Positions 51,288-60,562 of a DNA stretch of 64,000 bases are shown in pieces. Source of the DNA: Gleimia hominis (GTDB taxonomy: Bacteria > Actinomycetota > Actinomycetes > Actinomycetales > Actinomycetaceae); the NCBI RefSeq assembly GCF_002871945.2, contig NZ_CP126963.1, positions 1 through 64,000 on the forward strand, read 5' to 3'. A program made the translations under genes and the position numbers. Every line of letters begins with the position of its first letter. Position 1 is the stretch's first letter. The notes below the pieces were generated by a model. The model did no database searches and was not told where the DNA came from. It saw only the letters and a list, made by a program, of their open reading frames with translations.

Positions 51288-52842
51288 CAGTGAGGACGGG
51301 CGCGAGTTTCGCTTCCGTCTCCGCTAGCTCTAGGTCTGGTTGCGAATCCGGCATAATGCCACCGCCTGCCACGACCTGCATCGCCAGCCCATCTGGGGTC
51401 AACTGCCCGCATCGCAACGCGATCGCGCACGCACCTGCCCCTCGCGCGTCCATCCAGCCAACAGGCCCGGAGTAGCGGCCGCGCTCAGTTGACTCGTGCT
51501 TTACGATCAACTCGTAAGCAGCTTGCGTCGGTGTGCCACATACTGCGGCCGAAGGGTGGAGTGCACTGACCACATTCCACAACCCAACCGGCTGAGACAC
51601 CCGCGCAGTTCCGGCGCGTGGCCCAGCGCCTGCCAGTTCCGGTGCGGACTCAGACCCGGCGCGTGGTCCAGCGCCCGCCAGGGTAGTACCTGGGAGGGAC
51701 GCCACCACGTCAGAGGCCAGGTGCGTAACATTCGGTAACTCTAAGAGAAACGGCGCCTGGGGTGCGTGCACCTCACCGGCTACTTCCTGCAATGAGGCAA
51801 CAACGGACTGGACCGCTAATCGGTGCTCCTGTCGGTTCTTCTCAGAACGCATCAAAGCCGCGCCTTCACCCGGCGGGCACGTGCCTGCCAAAACGCGGGA
51901 GCGCACTTGCCTATCCCGCACACTCGCGAGCATTTCCGGGGAGGCACCCTGCAGGCCAGCAACTGCAAACACCCAGCACGTGGGGTACTGCTCCGCGAGC
52001 CGGTGAGCGAGGAAACGCGAATCAATATGGCTGCCAACTAGGTTAATATCACGCGCAAGCACAGCTTTCTCAGCCAGACCACTCTTCAAGTCGACCACCA
52101 GGCTCTGCACCGCGGCCTGCCACTGCGTGGGCGTCATCTTCCCCGACTCTCGGCTAATCCCACTGGGCGCACACATAGGGGTCGGATCCGTTTGTCGTGC
52201 GGTTGCTCCCGCTTGTGGCATGGCTGCTTCTGACACTCGTGTGGCTGCATCAGTGCTACATGGGGTCGGATCCGCGGACCGCGAGGTGGAACCATTCAGC
52301 GTAGCGTGGTTTTGAGCAGCCCTGGAGGCGTCCACGTGGTGCGTTATCGACCATGCTTGGCCCGCATACTCTACGTACATGCGTTCTGGCACCACCGCGA
52401 TGGCAGGCGTGTGCGGTCCGAACCCACCGGAAATTAGCGCTAGAGGTAGCTCCAGCCCGGTCGCAGCTGTGAATGCCGCCAACGTGTCCGCATCCGAATG
52501 GGCAGCCGCGTTTTGCGTTAGTTTGCGCCACGCCTTCCCAATTATAGGTAGGTGAGGTTGATGCCCCACCGAGGCAACCGGTGTGCCTGGACGAACCGGC
52601 TGCTCGGGCTCGCTTGCACGCGCAAGGTCAGATGCAGTTGGCTGCACCAGAGTCCGCACCGCAGCACCGTCGCTGATGAGTACGAGTGCATACCCACTGC
52701 CCACAACCGTGGGTTGCGCCGCACCTGCGTAAGCGGGCCCCCGCCAAACCGAAAGGGTGGACGCATCGGCCTCACCTAGAACCTCATGAAAAGAACGAGG
52801 GGCAACGGTCTGGCACTGAACGGAAAACGAAATACTAGCCAC
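51262..52842 (-). CDS. menF: Isochorismate synthase
   Basis: Chorismate-utilising enzyme starting the menaquinone branch. C-terminal catalytic half shows KAVLARDINL, LAGTCPPGEGA, SEKNRQEHRLAVQSVV, LHPSAAVCGTPTQAA and YSGPVGWMDARGAGACAIALR. Two linkers are repetitive: LAGAGPRAG occurs twice, encoded by a 26-base word at 51611 and 51656 (period 45), and a Ser/Thr/Pro-rich stretch interrupts the middle. At 526 residues it is longer than E. coli MenF, partly through these insertions. Confidence 0.92.
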   Translation of the reverse strand: MASISFSVQCQTVAPRSFHEVLGEADASTLSVWRGPAYAGAAQPTVVGSGYALVLISDGAAVRTLVQPTASDLARASEPEQPVRPGTPVASVGHQPHLPIIGKAWRKLTQNAAAHSDADTLAAFTAATGLELPLALISGGFGPHTPAIAVVPERMYVEYAGQAWSITHHVDASRAAQNHATLNGSTSRSADPTPCSTDAATRVSEAAMPQAGATARQTDPTPMCAPSGISRESGKMTPTQWQAAVQSLVVDLKSGLAEKAVLARDINLVGSHIDSRFLAHRLAEQYPTCWVFAVAGLQGASPEMLASVRDRQVRSRVLAGTCPPGEGAALMRSEKNRQEHRLAVQSVVASLQEVAGEVHAPQAPFLLELPNVTHLASDVVASLPGTTLAGAGPRAGSESAPELAGAGPRAGTARVSQPVGLWNVVSALHPSAAVCGTPTQAAYELIVKHESTERGRYSGPVGWMDARGAGACAIALRCGQLTPDGLAMQVVAGGGIMPDSQPDLELAETEAKLAPVLTALGLAKPL

Positions 52843-53062
52843 GAGACCCTACTCTAATGGACGCAAAGGTGAAGACGGCTAATGGACGCCGCGGTAGACG
52901 CGATAACTGGAATCCAGGGGGAGTGACGAATGCCCCGCGCGGGCACAAGACGCGAATAACCCCGGACGCGGCCCCAGCCCAAGTGGGTGAATGTGCACCC
53001 GAAGCTGACGGGCGTGCGTATGTTTCGACGTCATCGCGCTGAAAAGTGTAAGAATTGTGCCC

Positions 53063-53782
53063 ATGAATGAAAAGATCAGTGCCGCAGACGTAGACCGCGC
53101 AAACCTCGACAAAAATCCCAGTGAAGTAGCGGGAATGTTCAACAAAGTCGCAAAACGATACGACGCCACCAACGCCGCCCTAAGCTTTGGAACGGTGTGG
53201 TACTGGCGCCATGAACTAGTGAAAACTCTCGCCCCCAAAGCCGGGCAAAAAGTGCTCGACCTCGCGGCGGGAACGGGGCGCTCCACCGCGTCACTAGCGA
53301 AAACGGGTGCGGACGTCGTCGGCGCAGACCTGTCGGAAGGAATGCTAGACGTTGCTCGCAAAACCTACCCCAACCTCAAATTCGTACAGGCCAACGCCAC
53401 CAACCTCCCGTTTGAAGACAACGCGTTCGACGCCGCCACGATCTCATTTGGACTGCGTAACATCGTCGACACGCGCGCTGCCCTCAAAGAAATGGCTCGC
53501 GTAGTTCGCCCCGGTGGCCGCCTTCTGGTATGCGAGTTCTCACACCCCCAAAATAAAGTTTTCAGCGCCGCATACAGCACCTACAACCGATACGTACTCC
53601 CACGAATCGCCCGCCTCGTCTCGTCCGACGACGTGGCGTACGACTACCTGACCGAATCGATCACCGATTGGCCCGACCAGGAATCGTTGAAACGCACCAT
53701 CGGTGAATGCGGGTGGCGCAACGTGAAATACCGCAACCTAACCTTCGGGATAGTGGCCTTCCACACGGCGCTTGCACGGTAA
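53063..53782 (+). CDS. menG: Demethylmenaquinone methyltransferase
   Basis: SAM-dependent UbiE/MenG methyltransferase. VAKRYDATNAALSFGTVWYW, the SAM motif VLDLAAGTGRST, ADLSEGML, NATNLPFEDNAFDAATISFG and RVVRPGGRLLVCEFSHP are classical. About 239 residues from ATG 53063 (53057 possible). Divergent from menF across 220 bases in which I see no firm gene. Confidence 0.95.
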   Translation: MNEKISAADVDRANLDKNPSEVAGMFNKVAKRYDATNAALSFGTVWYWRHELVKTLAPKAGQKVLDLAAGTGRSTASLAKTGADVVGADLSEGMLDVARKTYPNLKFVQANATNLPFEDNAFDAATISFGLRNIVDTRAALKEMARVVRPGGRLLVCEFSHPQNKVFSAAYSTYNRYVLPRIARLVSSDDVAYDYLTESITDWPDQESLKRTIGECGWRNVKYRNLTFGIVAFHTALAR

Positions 53783-53914
53783 AACACACAAAGAATTTTG
53801 CGAAAAACATGCCAAGTTATGGTGAAGAATAAATAAGCAACACGAATGTGGCTTAAAGACGTTAGTCCCTTGCGAACCAGGCAGCCCACTATCCGGTAGA
53901 ACAAGCGGATCATG

Positions 53915-53984
53915 ACTACCTAGAACCGAATAAAAGGCAAGTAGGTAGTGTGGAGTAGTGGCTGTGGGCCGTACCAACGGTACG
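53915..53984. promoter_or_regulatory. Two inverted repeats upstream of the menJ-like gene
   Basis: ACTACCTA (53915-53922) pairs with TAGGTAGT (53942-53949), spacer 19. CGTACC (53970-53975) pairs with GGTACG (53979-53984), loop AAC, in GGGCCGTACCAACGGTACG. They lie 35-105 bases before the reductase leader and may be an operator and an mRNA hairpin. Confidence 0.45.
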
Positions 53985-54018
53985 CCCGCGCTTTAGGTAA
54001 TGCGCCTGAGGAGCAACC

Positions 54019-54066
54019 ATGATTGGAGGAACACCTGTTGGAGGCGAATGTGGCGGACGTGATTGA
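54019..54066 (+). CDS. Possible 15-residue leader ORF overlapping the menJ start
   Basis: ATG 54019 has the best-placed ribosome-binding site here (GAGGAG six bases upstream) and encodes MIGGTPVGGECGGRD before a TGA at 54064. It overlaps the start of the reductase in another frame. It could couple translation or be chance. Confidence 0.35.
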   Translation: MIGGTPVGGECGGRD

Positions 54067-55318
54067 CACCGACGTCCTCGTCGTAGGTGCCGGCCCCTCG
54101 GGGAGCGCAACCGCGTACTACTTAGCGCGCGCCGGTGTAGACGTCGCGCTAATAGAGAAATCAAAGTTCCCGCGCGACAAAATCTGCGGCGACGGGCTAA
54201 CCCCCGCGGCCGTTGCAGAAGTGCACCTAATGGGGGTGGACACCGCGGGGTGGACACGCAACACGGGCCTGCACGTAATTGGCGGCGGGCACTCCATTTA
54301 CCTCCCGTGGCCAGAGCAGAAATCCACCCCCGACTTCGGCATGACCCGCACGCGCATGCAGCTAGACGAAGAACTCGCGCGGCGCGCACAATCCGCGGGC
54401 GTACACCTGTATGAAGAGCACACGTTCGTGCGCGCCCTCGAAACCAAAACCGGGCGCGTGTGCGGAATCATCGCCCGCGTAGGGCGGGGCAAGCAGGCGC
54501 GCGAAGTCACGTTCCGCGCCAAAGCCGTGGTGGACGCCGGTGGGGTAGCCGCGCGCCTAGCAACATCACGCGGCATCGAGAAATTAGCGCACCGCCCACT
54601 GGGGGTAGCGGCCCGCGCCTACTTCAAAACCCCGCTTGGGGACGGCGACTGGATGGAGTCGCACCTAGAACTCTGGAGCGGCAAACGCGGTGAATCCGAG
54701 CTCCTCCCCGGGTACGGCTGGATCTTCCCCATGGGCAATGGAGTAGCAAACGTTGGGCTCGGCTCCGTGTCCTCAAACGCAAAAGCCACCACTTTGCCGT
54801 ACCGCGACATCTTCCGCACCTGGACCGCGAACCTCCCCGAAGAATGGGAACTCACGGACCAAAACCAGCAAGGACCACTGCGCAGCGCAGCTCTGCCCAT
54901 GTCATTTAACCGAAAGCCGCATTACGAAAATGGCCTCGTAATCGTCGGTGACGCCGGTGGAATGGTCTCACCATTTAACGGCGAAGGAATCGCCCCAGGA
55001 ATGCGTGCTGGGCGATACGCCGCCGAATCAATTGTGTCCGCTCTGTCGCGCCGATCCGACGCCGGATTCGACCTCGCGATGGAAACGTATACGCAAGCGC
55101 TTGCGGAAGACTGGGGTGGCTACTATTCGCTTGGCCGCGTGTTCGTGCGCCTTATTGAGAATCCTAAAATTATGCGGTTGTGCACCAAATATGGTCTGCC
55201 CCGCCGCCGCCTCATGAAACTCGTGCACAAGTTACTGTCCGACAGTTTCGAACGCAAAGGCGGCGACTTCGACGACCACCTGATCGCAACGCTCTCAAAG
55301 GTGGTGCCGAAAGTATGA
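54050..55318 (+). CDS. Geranylgeranyl-reductase family flavoprotein, MenJ-like
   Basis: FAD enzyme that saturates isoprenoid double bonds; in mycobacteria MenJ reduces the menaquinone tail. DTDVLVVGAGPSGSATAYYL at the N-terminus, the family motif FPRDKICGDGLTP, FRAKAVVDAGG and the second FAD motif VGDAGGMVSPFNGEGIAPG are present. I prefer GTG 54050, five bases after GGAGG; TTG 54023 would add nine residues. Placement between menG and nuo supports a menaquinone role. Confidence 0.88.
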   Translation: MADVIDTDVLVVGAGPSGSATAYYLARAGVDVALIEKSKFPRDKICGDGLTPAAVAEVHLMGVDTAGWTRNTGLHVIGGGHSIYLPWPEQKSTPDFGMTRTRMQLDEELARRAQSAGVHLYEEHTFVRALETKTGRVCGIIARVGRGKQAREVTFRAKAVVDAGGVAARLATSRGIEKLAHRPLGVAARAYFKTPLGDGDWMESHLELWSGKRGESELLPGYGWIFPMGNGVANVGLGSVSSNAKATTLPYRDIFRTWTANLPEEWELTDQNQQGPLRSAALPMSFNRKPHYENGLVIVGDAGGMVSPFNGEGIAPGMRAGRYAAESIVSALSRRSDAGFDLAMETYTQALAEDWGGYYSLGRVFVRLIENPKIMRLCTKYGLPRRRLMKLVHKLLSDSFERKGGDFDDHLIATLSKVVPKV

Positions 55319-55452
55319 TCACACAGCAGCCGCACGCAGCCTACAATCTGCGTTTAATAGCGGGCATGCCTACACTGGCAGCAGAGTTCACGAACGAGCC
55401 GCAGGGCTCACCGAAAATTTCAAGCACGTATTGGAGAGGGGACGCGCAATGA
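55315..55452 (+). CDS. Possible 45-residue protein bridging menJ and nuoA
   Basis: ATG 55315 overlaps the menJ stop by four bases (ATGA) and its TGA (55450-55452) overlaps the nuoA ATG in the same way. The product (MITQQPHAAYNLRLIAGM...) is neutral, with no TM segment or known motif. The perfect fit at both ends argues for a translated gene, though the region must also hold any nuo promoter and no ribosome-binding site is obvious. Confidence 0.4.
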   Translation: MITQQPHAAYNLRLIAGMPTLAAEFTNEPQGSPKISSTYWRGDAQ

Positions 55453-55811
55453 CCAATCCGTACATCCCGTTGCTCATAATGGCGGCGGCAGCGGTGGCTG
55501 TGGCGCTGGGAGGTTTGGGAGCCTCCGCGATTTTGGGACCCACGGTCAAAAACAAAATCAAAACCGCTAACTACGAATGCGGTGTGGAACCCACCGAAGC
55601 GGAAGCAGACCACGGGCGTTTCCCCGTGAAGTACTACCTGGTGGCGATGACGTTCATCGTGTTCGACATTGAGGTCGTGTTCCTGTACCCGTGGGCGGTT
55701 TCGTTTGGAAAACTGGGTTTGTTTGGCCTGGTTGTAATGATGACGTTCCTACTATTAATCCTCGTGCCCTACGTCTATGAATGGCGCCGCGGCGGCCTGG
55801 ACTGGACCTGA
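55449..55811 (+). CDS. nuoA: NADH-quinone oxidoreductase subunit A
   Basis: Membrane-arm subunit of complex I at the junction with the peripheral arm. Three TM segments, the conserved YECGVEPTE loop and FDIEVVFLYPWAV. 120 residues from ATG 55449 with GGAGAGGGG upstream. First gene of a tightly packed nuo operon. Confidence 0.96.
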   Translation: MTNPYIPLLIMAAAAVAVALGGLGASAILGPTVKNKIKTANYECGVEPTEAEADHGRFPVKYYLVAMTFIVFDIEVVFLYPWAVSFGKLGLFGLVVMMTFLLLILVPYVYEWRRGGLDWT

Positions 55812-55826
55812 TGGGAGGTATGACTA

Positions 55827-56381
55827 ATGGGTCTTGAAGAAAGCTTGCCCGCTGGTGTCGGGCTGACGTCCATTGAGAAAGTACTGGGGCTTGCCCGTAA
55901 GCATTCCCAGTGGCCAGTAACGATGGGGCTTGCGTGCTGCGCTATTGAAATGATGGCGGCTGGTACCCCCCGGTTTGATATGTCTCGTTTTGGGCTTGAG
56001 GTGTTCCGCGCCTCGCCGCGTCACTCCGATTTGCTGATCGTGTCGGGGCGCGTATCCCACAAGATGGCGCCGATTGTTCGTCGTCTTTACGATTCGATGC
56101 CCGAACCCAAGTGGGTGATTTCAATGGGGGCGTGCGCATCCAGTGGGGGCATGTTCGATAATTACGCGATTTTGCAAGGCTGCGACCACATCGTTCCAGT
56201 AGACGTGTACTTGCCTGGGTGTCCACCGCGGCCTGAGGCACTTATTAACGCGATCTTGGTGCTGCGCGAGCAGATCGGTAAGGAACCTCTGGGGGCGCAC
56301 CGCGAAGAAATTGCGCGTAAGGCGGAGGCCGCAGCGCTCGCCGCCACCCCCACGCACGACATGAAGGGGCTGCTGGCATGA
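55827..56381 (+). CDS. nuoB: NADH-quinone oxidoreductase subunit B
   Basis: Holds iron-sulfur cluster N2 close to the quinone site. The ligand Cys are in [23 protein letters not shown] and [10 protein letters not shown]. 184 residues. GGGAGG precedes the ATG; the stop overlaps nuoC by four bases. Confidence 0.97.
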   Translation: MGLEESLPAGVGLTSIEKVLGLARKHSQWPVTMGLACCAIEMMAAGTPRFDMSRFGLEVFRASPRHSDLLIVSGRVSHKMAPIVRRLYDSMPEPKWVISMGACASSGGMFDNYAILQGCDHIVPVDVYLPGCPPRPEALINAILVLREQIGKEPLGAHREEIARKAEAAALAATPTHDMKGLLA

Positions 56382-57118
56382 GTGAAAACATTCCATCAAC
56401 CACAGGTGAGGGCGCAGCACCCGAACCACAGAAACCATCCGGACGGGCCCAAGCTCAACCGGAGCTGGTGGATATCCGCACCGGCCAGTGGGGGGTGCAC
56501 GGCAGTGGTGACACCACCGGGTTCGGTGGCTTAACCCGCGAAGTGCGTCTTCCCGGTGAGTCCGAACGCCCCTACGGCGGTTGGTTCGACACCGTTGTCG
56601 ACGTGCTGGAAGAACTGATTACGGATTCGGGCGAGCAGGTTGCGGATGTGATTGAACGCGTCTCCATCTACCGCGACCAGATGACCATTTTCATTACCCG
56701 CGAGCACATCAAGCAGGTCTGTCAGTTCTTGCGTGACGATCAGGACCTGCGGTTCGAACTGTGCCTCGGCGTATCTGGCGTTAACTACCCGAACGATAAG
56801 GGACGGGAACTGCACGCGGTGTACGCCCTCATGTCAGTTACGCACAACCGCATGCTGTGTTTAGAAGTCACGTGTCCGGAAGAGGACCCACGCATCCCCT
56901 CGGTCGTTTCTGTCTATCCGGGCAACGACTGGCACGAACGAGAAACCTGGGACCTCATGGGAATTATTTTCACAGGACACCCCGGCTTAACCCGAACCGC
57001 GATGCCTGATGACTGGGTCGGACACCCGCAGCGGAAGGACTACCCGCTCGGTGGTGTACCCGTTGAATACAAGGGCGCTACGGTTCCCCCAGCGGACGTT
57101 AGGAGGTCTTACAACTAA
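56378..57118 (+). CDS. nuoC: NADH-quinone oxidoreductase subunit C
   Basis: 30-kDa peripheral subunit. The signature [20 protein letters not shown] and [16 protein letters not shown] is intact at the C-terminus. The first about 45 residues are a variable Pro/Gln-rich extension. 246 residues; its stop shares one base with the nuoD ATG. Confidence 0.95.
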   Translation: MSENIPSTTGEGAAPEPQKPSGRAQAQPELVDIRTGQWGVHGSGDTTGFGGLTREVRLPGESERPYGGWFDTVVDVLEELITDSGEQVADVIERVSIYRDQMTIFITREHIKQVCQFLRDDQDLRFELCLGVSGVNYPNDKGRELHAVYALMSVTHNRMLCLEVTCPEEDPRIPSVVSVYPGNDWHERETWDLMGIIFTGHPGLTRTAMPDDWVGHPQRKDYPLGGVPVEYKGATVPPADVRRSYN

Positions 57119-58464
57119 TGAAGGAAAAACCTGTTTTTCATGCTACGGCCTCCGCGTTGGACGTGGAGGAACTCCCCGAAGTCGTTGCCAACGGTGGGGA
57201 CTGGGAAGACGTACTCGCAGAAATTGATGAGCTAAACAACGAACGCATCGTGCTGAACATGGGGCCCGTCCACCCCTCAACGCACGGTGTGCTGCGTGTA
57301 ATCATCGAGCTAGACGGCGAAGTGGTGCGAGAAGCGCGCCTGAACACCGGGTATCTGCACACGGGTATCGAAAAGAACATGGAATACCGCACGTGGACCC
57401 AAGGCGTGACGTTCTGCACGCGTATGGACTACGTTGCGCCGTTCATGAACGAAGCCGTGTACGTCAAAGCAGTGGAGGAACTGCTCGACATTGAAGACGA
57501 AATTCCCGAGCGCGCCAAGTTGATCCGCATCCTCATGATGGAACTGAACCGCATCGCCTCCCACGTCGTCGCGATCGGTACCGGTGGGAACGAACTGGGT
57601 GCCACCACGATGATGACCATTGCGTTCCGTGCGCGCGAAAATATTCTGCGTGTGTTCGAACGCGTCACCGGCCTGCGGATGAACCACGCGTACTTCCGGC
57701 CCGGTGGGGTAGCGCAGGATTTGCCGGAGGGCACCACGGATTACATCCGCGAACTGCTGCCGAGCGTGCGCAACGATATTGGGGAGCTGCAAGACCTGAC
57801 GCTACAGAACCCGATCTTCAAACTGCGTCACCAAAACGTGGGCTACATGTCTTTAGCGGCGCTCATGGCGCTCGGCACCACGGGCCCGGGTGTGCGCGCT
57901 GCCGGCCTGCCCCTGGACCTGCGGAAAATGCAGCCGTACTGGGGATACGACCAACTCGAGTTTGACGTGCCGGTACAGAACAAGTCTGACGCGTACAACC
58001 GCGTGCTCGTGCGTTTTGATGAGTGCTACCAGTCGCTGCGGATCATCAACCAGGTCCTCAAGAAGCTCGACGCAACTGAGGGTGAACCGGTGATGGTTCA
58101 GGACCCGGCAATTAAATGGCCCGCACAACTATCTGTCGGAGCCGACGGTCAAGGCACGTCATACGAACACATCCGCGAAATCATGGGTACCTCCATGGAA
58201 TCGCTGATCCACCACTTCAAACTCGTAACTGAAGGCTTCAAGGTGCCGGCCGGGCAGGTATATTCCACGATTGAGCACGCCAAAGGGATTATTGGCTGCC
58301 ACCTGGTATCCATGGGAGGCACCCGGCCGTGGCGCGCACACTTCCGCGACCCTTCCTACTCGAACCTGCAAGCCTTTGCCATGATGACTGAAGGAGGCCA
58401 GTTAGCGGACGTGGTTGTCGCAATGGCATCCATCGACCCGGTTCTAGGAGGTGTAGACCGCTAA
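57118..58464 (+). CDS. nuoD: NADH-quinone oxidoreductase subunit D
   Basis: 49-kDa subunit forming the quinone pocket with Nuo[61 protein letters not shown] and the terminal [11 protein letters not shown] are family signatures. 448 residues. Shares one base with both neighbours (TAATG). Confidence 0.97.
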   Translation: MKEKPVFHATASALDVEELPEVVANGGDWEDVLAEIDELNNERIVLNMGPVHPSTHGVLRVIIELDGEVVREARLNTGYLHTGIEKNMEYRTWTQGVTFCTRMDYVAPFMNEAVYVKAVEELLDIEDEIPERAKLIRILMMELNRIASHVVAIGTGGNELGATTMMTIAFRARENILRVFERVTGLRMNHAYFRPGGVAQDLPEGTTDYIRELLPSVRNDIGELQDLTLQNPIFKLRHQNVGYMSLAALMALGTTGPGVRAAGLPLDLRKMQPYWGYDQLEFDVPVQNKSDAYNRVLVRFDECYQSLRIINQVLKKLDATEGEPVMVQDPAIKWPAQLSVGADGQGTSYEHIREIMGTSMESLIHHFKLVTEGFKVPAGQVYSTIEHAKGIIGCHLVSMGGTRPWRAHFRDPSYSNLQAFAMMTEGGQLADVVVAMASIDPVLGGVDR

Positions 58465-59231
58465 TGTTCGACGCTCAAACACAGGCGCGGTTAGAAGAAG
58501 AAGCAGCGCAGATCCTGTCTCGTTATCCCACGGGCCACGAACGCTCTGCCCTGTTGCCCCTGCTGCACCTCGTACAATCTGTAGACGGCTACGTTTCGGC
58601 AGACGGAATCACGTTCTGCGCCGAGCAGCTCGACATCACCAGAGCGGAGGTCTCCGCAGTCGCCACGTTCTACACGCAGTACAAACGCCACCCCAACGGT
58701 GACTTCAACGTGGGCGTGTGCACCAATGCGCTGTGCGCAGTGATGGGCGGCGACCAGATTTACGAGGCACTAGAAGGTCACCTCGGAGTGGGGCATGACG
58801 AAACCACGGCCGACGGCAAAATCACCCTCGAACGTTTGGAATGCAACGCGGCATGCGACTACGCGCCCGTGGTGATGGTCAACTGGGAGTTTTTTGACAA
58901 CCAAACCCCTGAATCCGCGATCGCGCTGGTGGACGACATCACCGCCGGGAAAGACGTGCAACCCACGCGCGGGCCCCACAAAGTGCGCACGTTCAAAGAA
59001 ATCTCGCATCTACTAGCCGGTTTTGAAGACGGTCTAGTTGACGAGGGACCATCCGCTGGGGAAGCTTCCTTGCGCGGCTTGAACATTGCCCAGCAGCACG
59101 AATGGGCGGCCCCGGTGCAAGCAGCTCCGGACGCAATTGGTGACGACGCACCCCCGCACGCGGGGGAACACGGTTCGTCAGCAGACCGCCCAGCGGTAAC
59201 ACCCGAAGATAAGGGAGGTAACGGACAGTGA
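58464..59231 (+). CDS. nuoE: NADH-quinone oxidoreductase subunit E
   Basis: Carries the [2Fe-2S] cluster N1a; Cys ligands are in VCTNALC and ECNAACDYAP. The N-terminal helical region (LLPLLHLVQSVDGY, VSAVATFYTQY) is normal. About 60 C-terminal residues beyond the thioredoxin-like domain are Ala/Pro/Asp-rich, as in other actinobacteria. 255 residues; overlaps nuoF by four bases (GTGA). Confidence 0.94.
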   Translation: MFDAQTQARLEEEAAQILSRYPTGHERSALLPLLHLVQSVDGYVSADGITFCAEQLDITRAEVSAVATFYTQYKRHPNGDFNVGVCTNALCAVMGGDQIYEALEGHLGVGHDETTADGKITLERLECNAACDYAPVVMVNWEFFDNQTPESAIALVDDITAGKDVQPTRGPHKVRTFKEISHLLAGFEDGLVDEGPSAGEASLRGLNIAQQHEWAAPVQAAPDAIGDDAPPHAGEHGSSADRPAVTPEDKGGNGQ

Positions 59232-60562
59232 GCGCCGTTAGTTTCAGTAAACCCGGTACCCTAACGCCGGTAGTTACGGAAGGATGGGGCGAAGACCGTT
59301 CCTGGACGCTCGAATCTTACCGTTCCCGCGGAGGGTACTCGGGTCTGGAAAAAGCTATGCGCATGGAACCGAGTGACATCACAGAACTCGTGAAAAACTC
59401 CGGTTTACGCGGCCGTGGTGGCGCCGGGTTCCCCACGGGCCTCAAGTGGTCATTCCTCCCGCCCGACGATGGGAAACCACGCTACCTCGTGGTCAACGCC
59501 GACGAATCCGAGCCCGGCACCTGCAAAGACATGCCGCTGCTCATGGCGAACCCCCACGTCCTCATCGAAGGAATGGCAATTACAGCACGCGCAATTCGCT
59601 GCGAACACGCATTTATCTACCTGCGTGGCGAAGTGGCGCACGTCTACCGCCGCCTGCTCGCCGCGGTGCGGGAAGCAGAAGAAGCTGGTTACCTGGGGGA
59701 GAACCTGGGGCCAAACAAAGACCAAACCCTGCGCATCACCGCGCACGCCGGTGCGGGCGCCTACATCTGCGGTGAAGAAACCGCGTTGCTCGACTCGCTC
59801 GAAGGCCGGCGCGGACACCCGCGGTTGAAACCACCATTCCCCGCTGTCGCGGGCCTCTACGCCCGCCCCACCGTGGTGAACAACGTGGAATCAATCTCGC
59901 AAGTAGCGGGCATATTCCGCCACGAAACCGGCTGGTTCAAGTCAATGGGCACAGAAAAATCTTCTGGACACGGCCTGTTCTCCATCTCCGGACACGTGAA
60001 CAACCCCGGCCAGTTCGAAGCCCCATTCGGGATCACTATGCGGCAACTACTAGAAATGGCAGGCGGAGTTCGCGACGGGCACAAACTCAAGTTCTGGACC
60101 CCCGGTGGGTCATCGACCCCACTGTTCACCGAAGAACACCTAGACGTGCCTTTGGACTACGAATCAGTGGTTGAAGCCGGCTCCATGCTCGCCACCCGCG
60201 CGCTGCAAGTATTTGACGAAACCACCTCCGTGGTTCGCGTCATCACCCGGTGGACGGAGTTCTACCAGCACGAATCGTGCGGTAAATGCACTCCGTGCCG
60301 CGAAGGTACGTACTGGATGAAGCAGATCATGCTGCGACTAGAACAAGGCCAGGGCGAACCTGGTGACATTGACCTATTGTACGAAATCGCCGGAAACATC
60401 GCCGGCCGGTCTTTCTGCGCACTAGGGGACGCAGCCGCAACCCCGGTACGCAGCGGCATTGACCATTTCCGCGAAGAATTCGAAGCGGGCATGCACACGC
60501 CGGCGCGCGAAATGTTCCCGTACGAAGCATCCGCCGTCTTCAAACAGGGGGGAGAGCGATGA
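59228..60562 (+). CDS. nuoF: NADH-quinone oxidoreductase subunit F
   Basis: NADH- and FMN-binding subunit. GLRGRGGAGFPTGLKW, the FMN site AGAGAYICGEETALLDSLEG, and the [4Fe-4S] N3 ligands in ESCGKCTPCREG plus the later Cys in SFCALGD are intact. 444 residues from a GTG start. Confidence 0.97.
   Translation: MSAVSFSKPGTLTPVVTEGWGEDRSWTLESYRSRGGYSGLEKAMRMEPSDITELVKNSGLRGRGGAGFPTGLKWSFLPPDDGKPRYLVVNADESEPGTCKDMPLLMANPHVLIEGMAITARAIRCEHAFIYLRGEVAHVYRRLLAAVREAEEAGYLGENLGPNKDQTLRITAHAGAGAYICGEETALLDSLEGRRGHPRLKPPFPAVAGLYARPTVVNNVESISQVAGIFRHETGWFKSMGTEKSSGHGLFSISGHVNNPGQFEAPFGITMRQLLEMAGGVRDGHKLKFWTPGGSSTPLFTEEHLDVPLDYESVVEAGSMLATRALQVFDETTSVVRVITRWTEFYQHESCGKCTPCREGTYWMKQIMLRLEQGQGEPGDIDLLYEIAGNIAGRSFCALGDAAATPVRSGIDHFREEFEAGMHTPAREMFPYEASAVFKQGGER

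Noticed and set aside
52857..53042. 61-codon frame between menF and menG
   Set aside because: Arg/Gly/Pro-rich with no motif and in a divergent promoter region; probably not translated.
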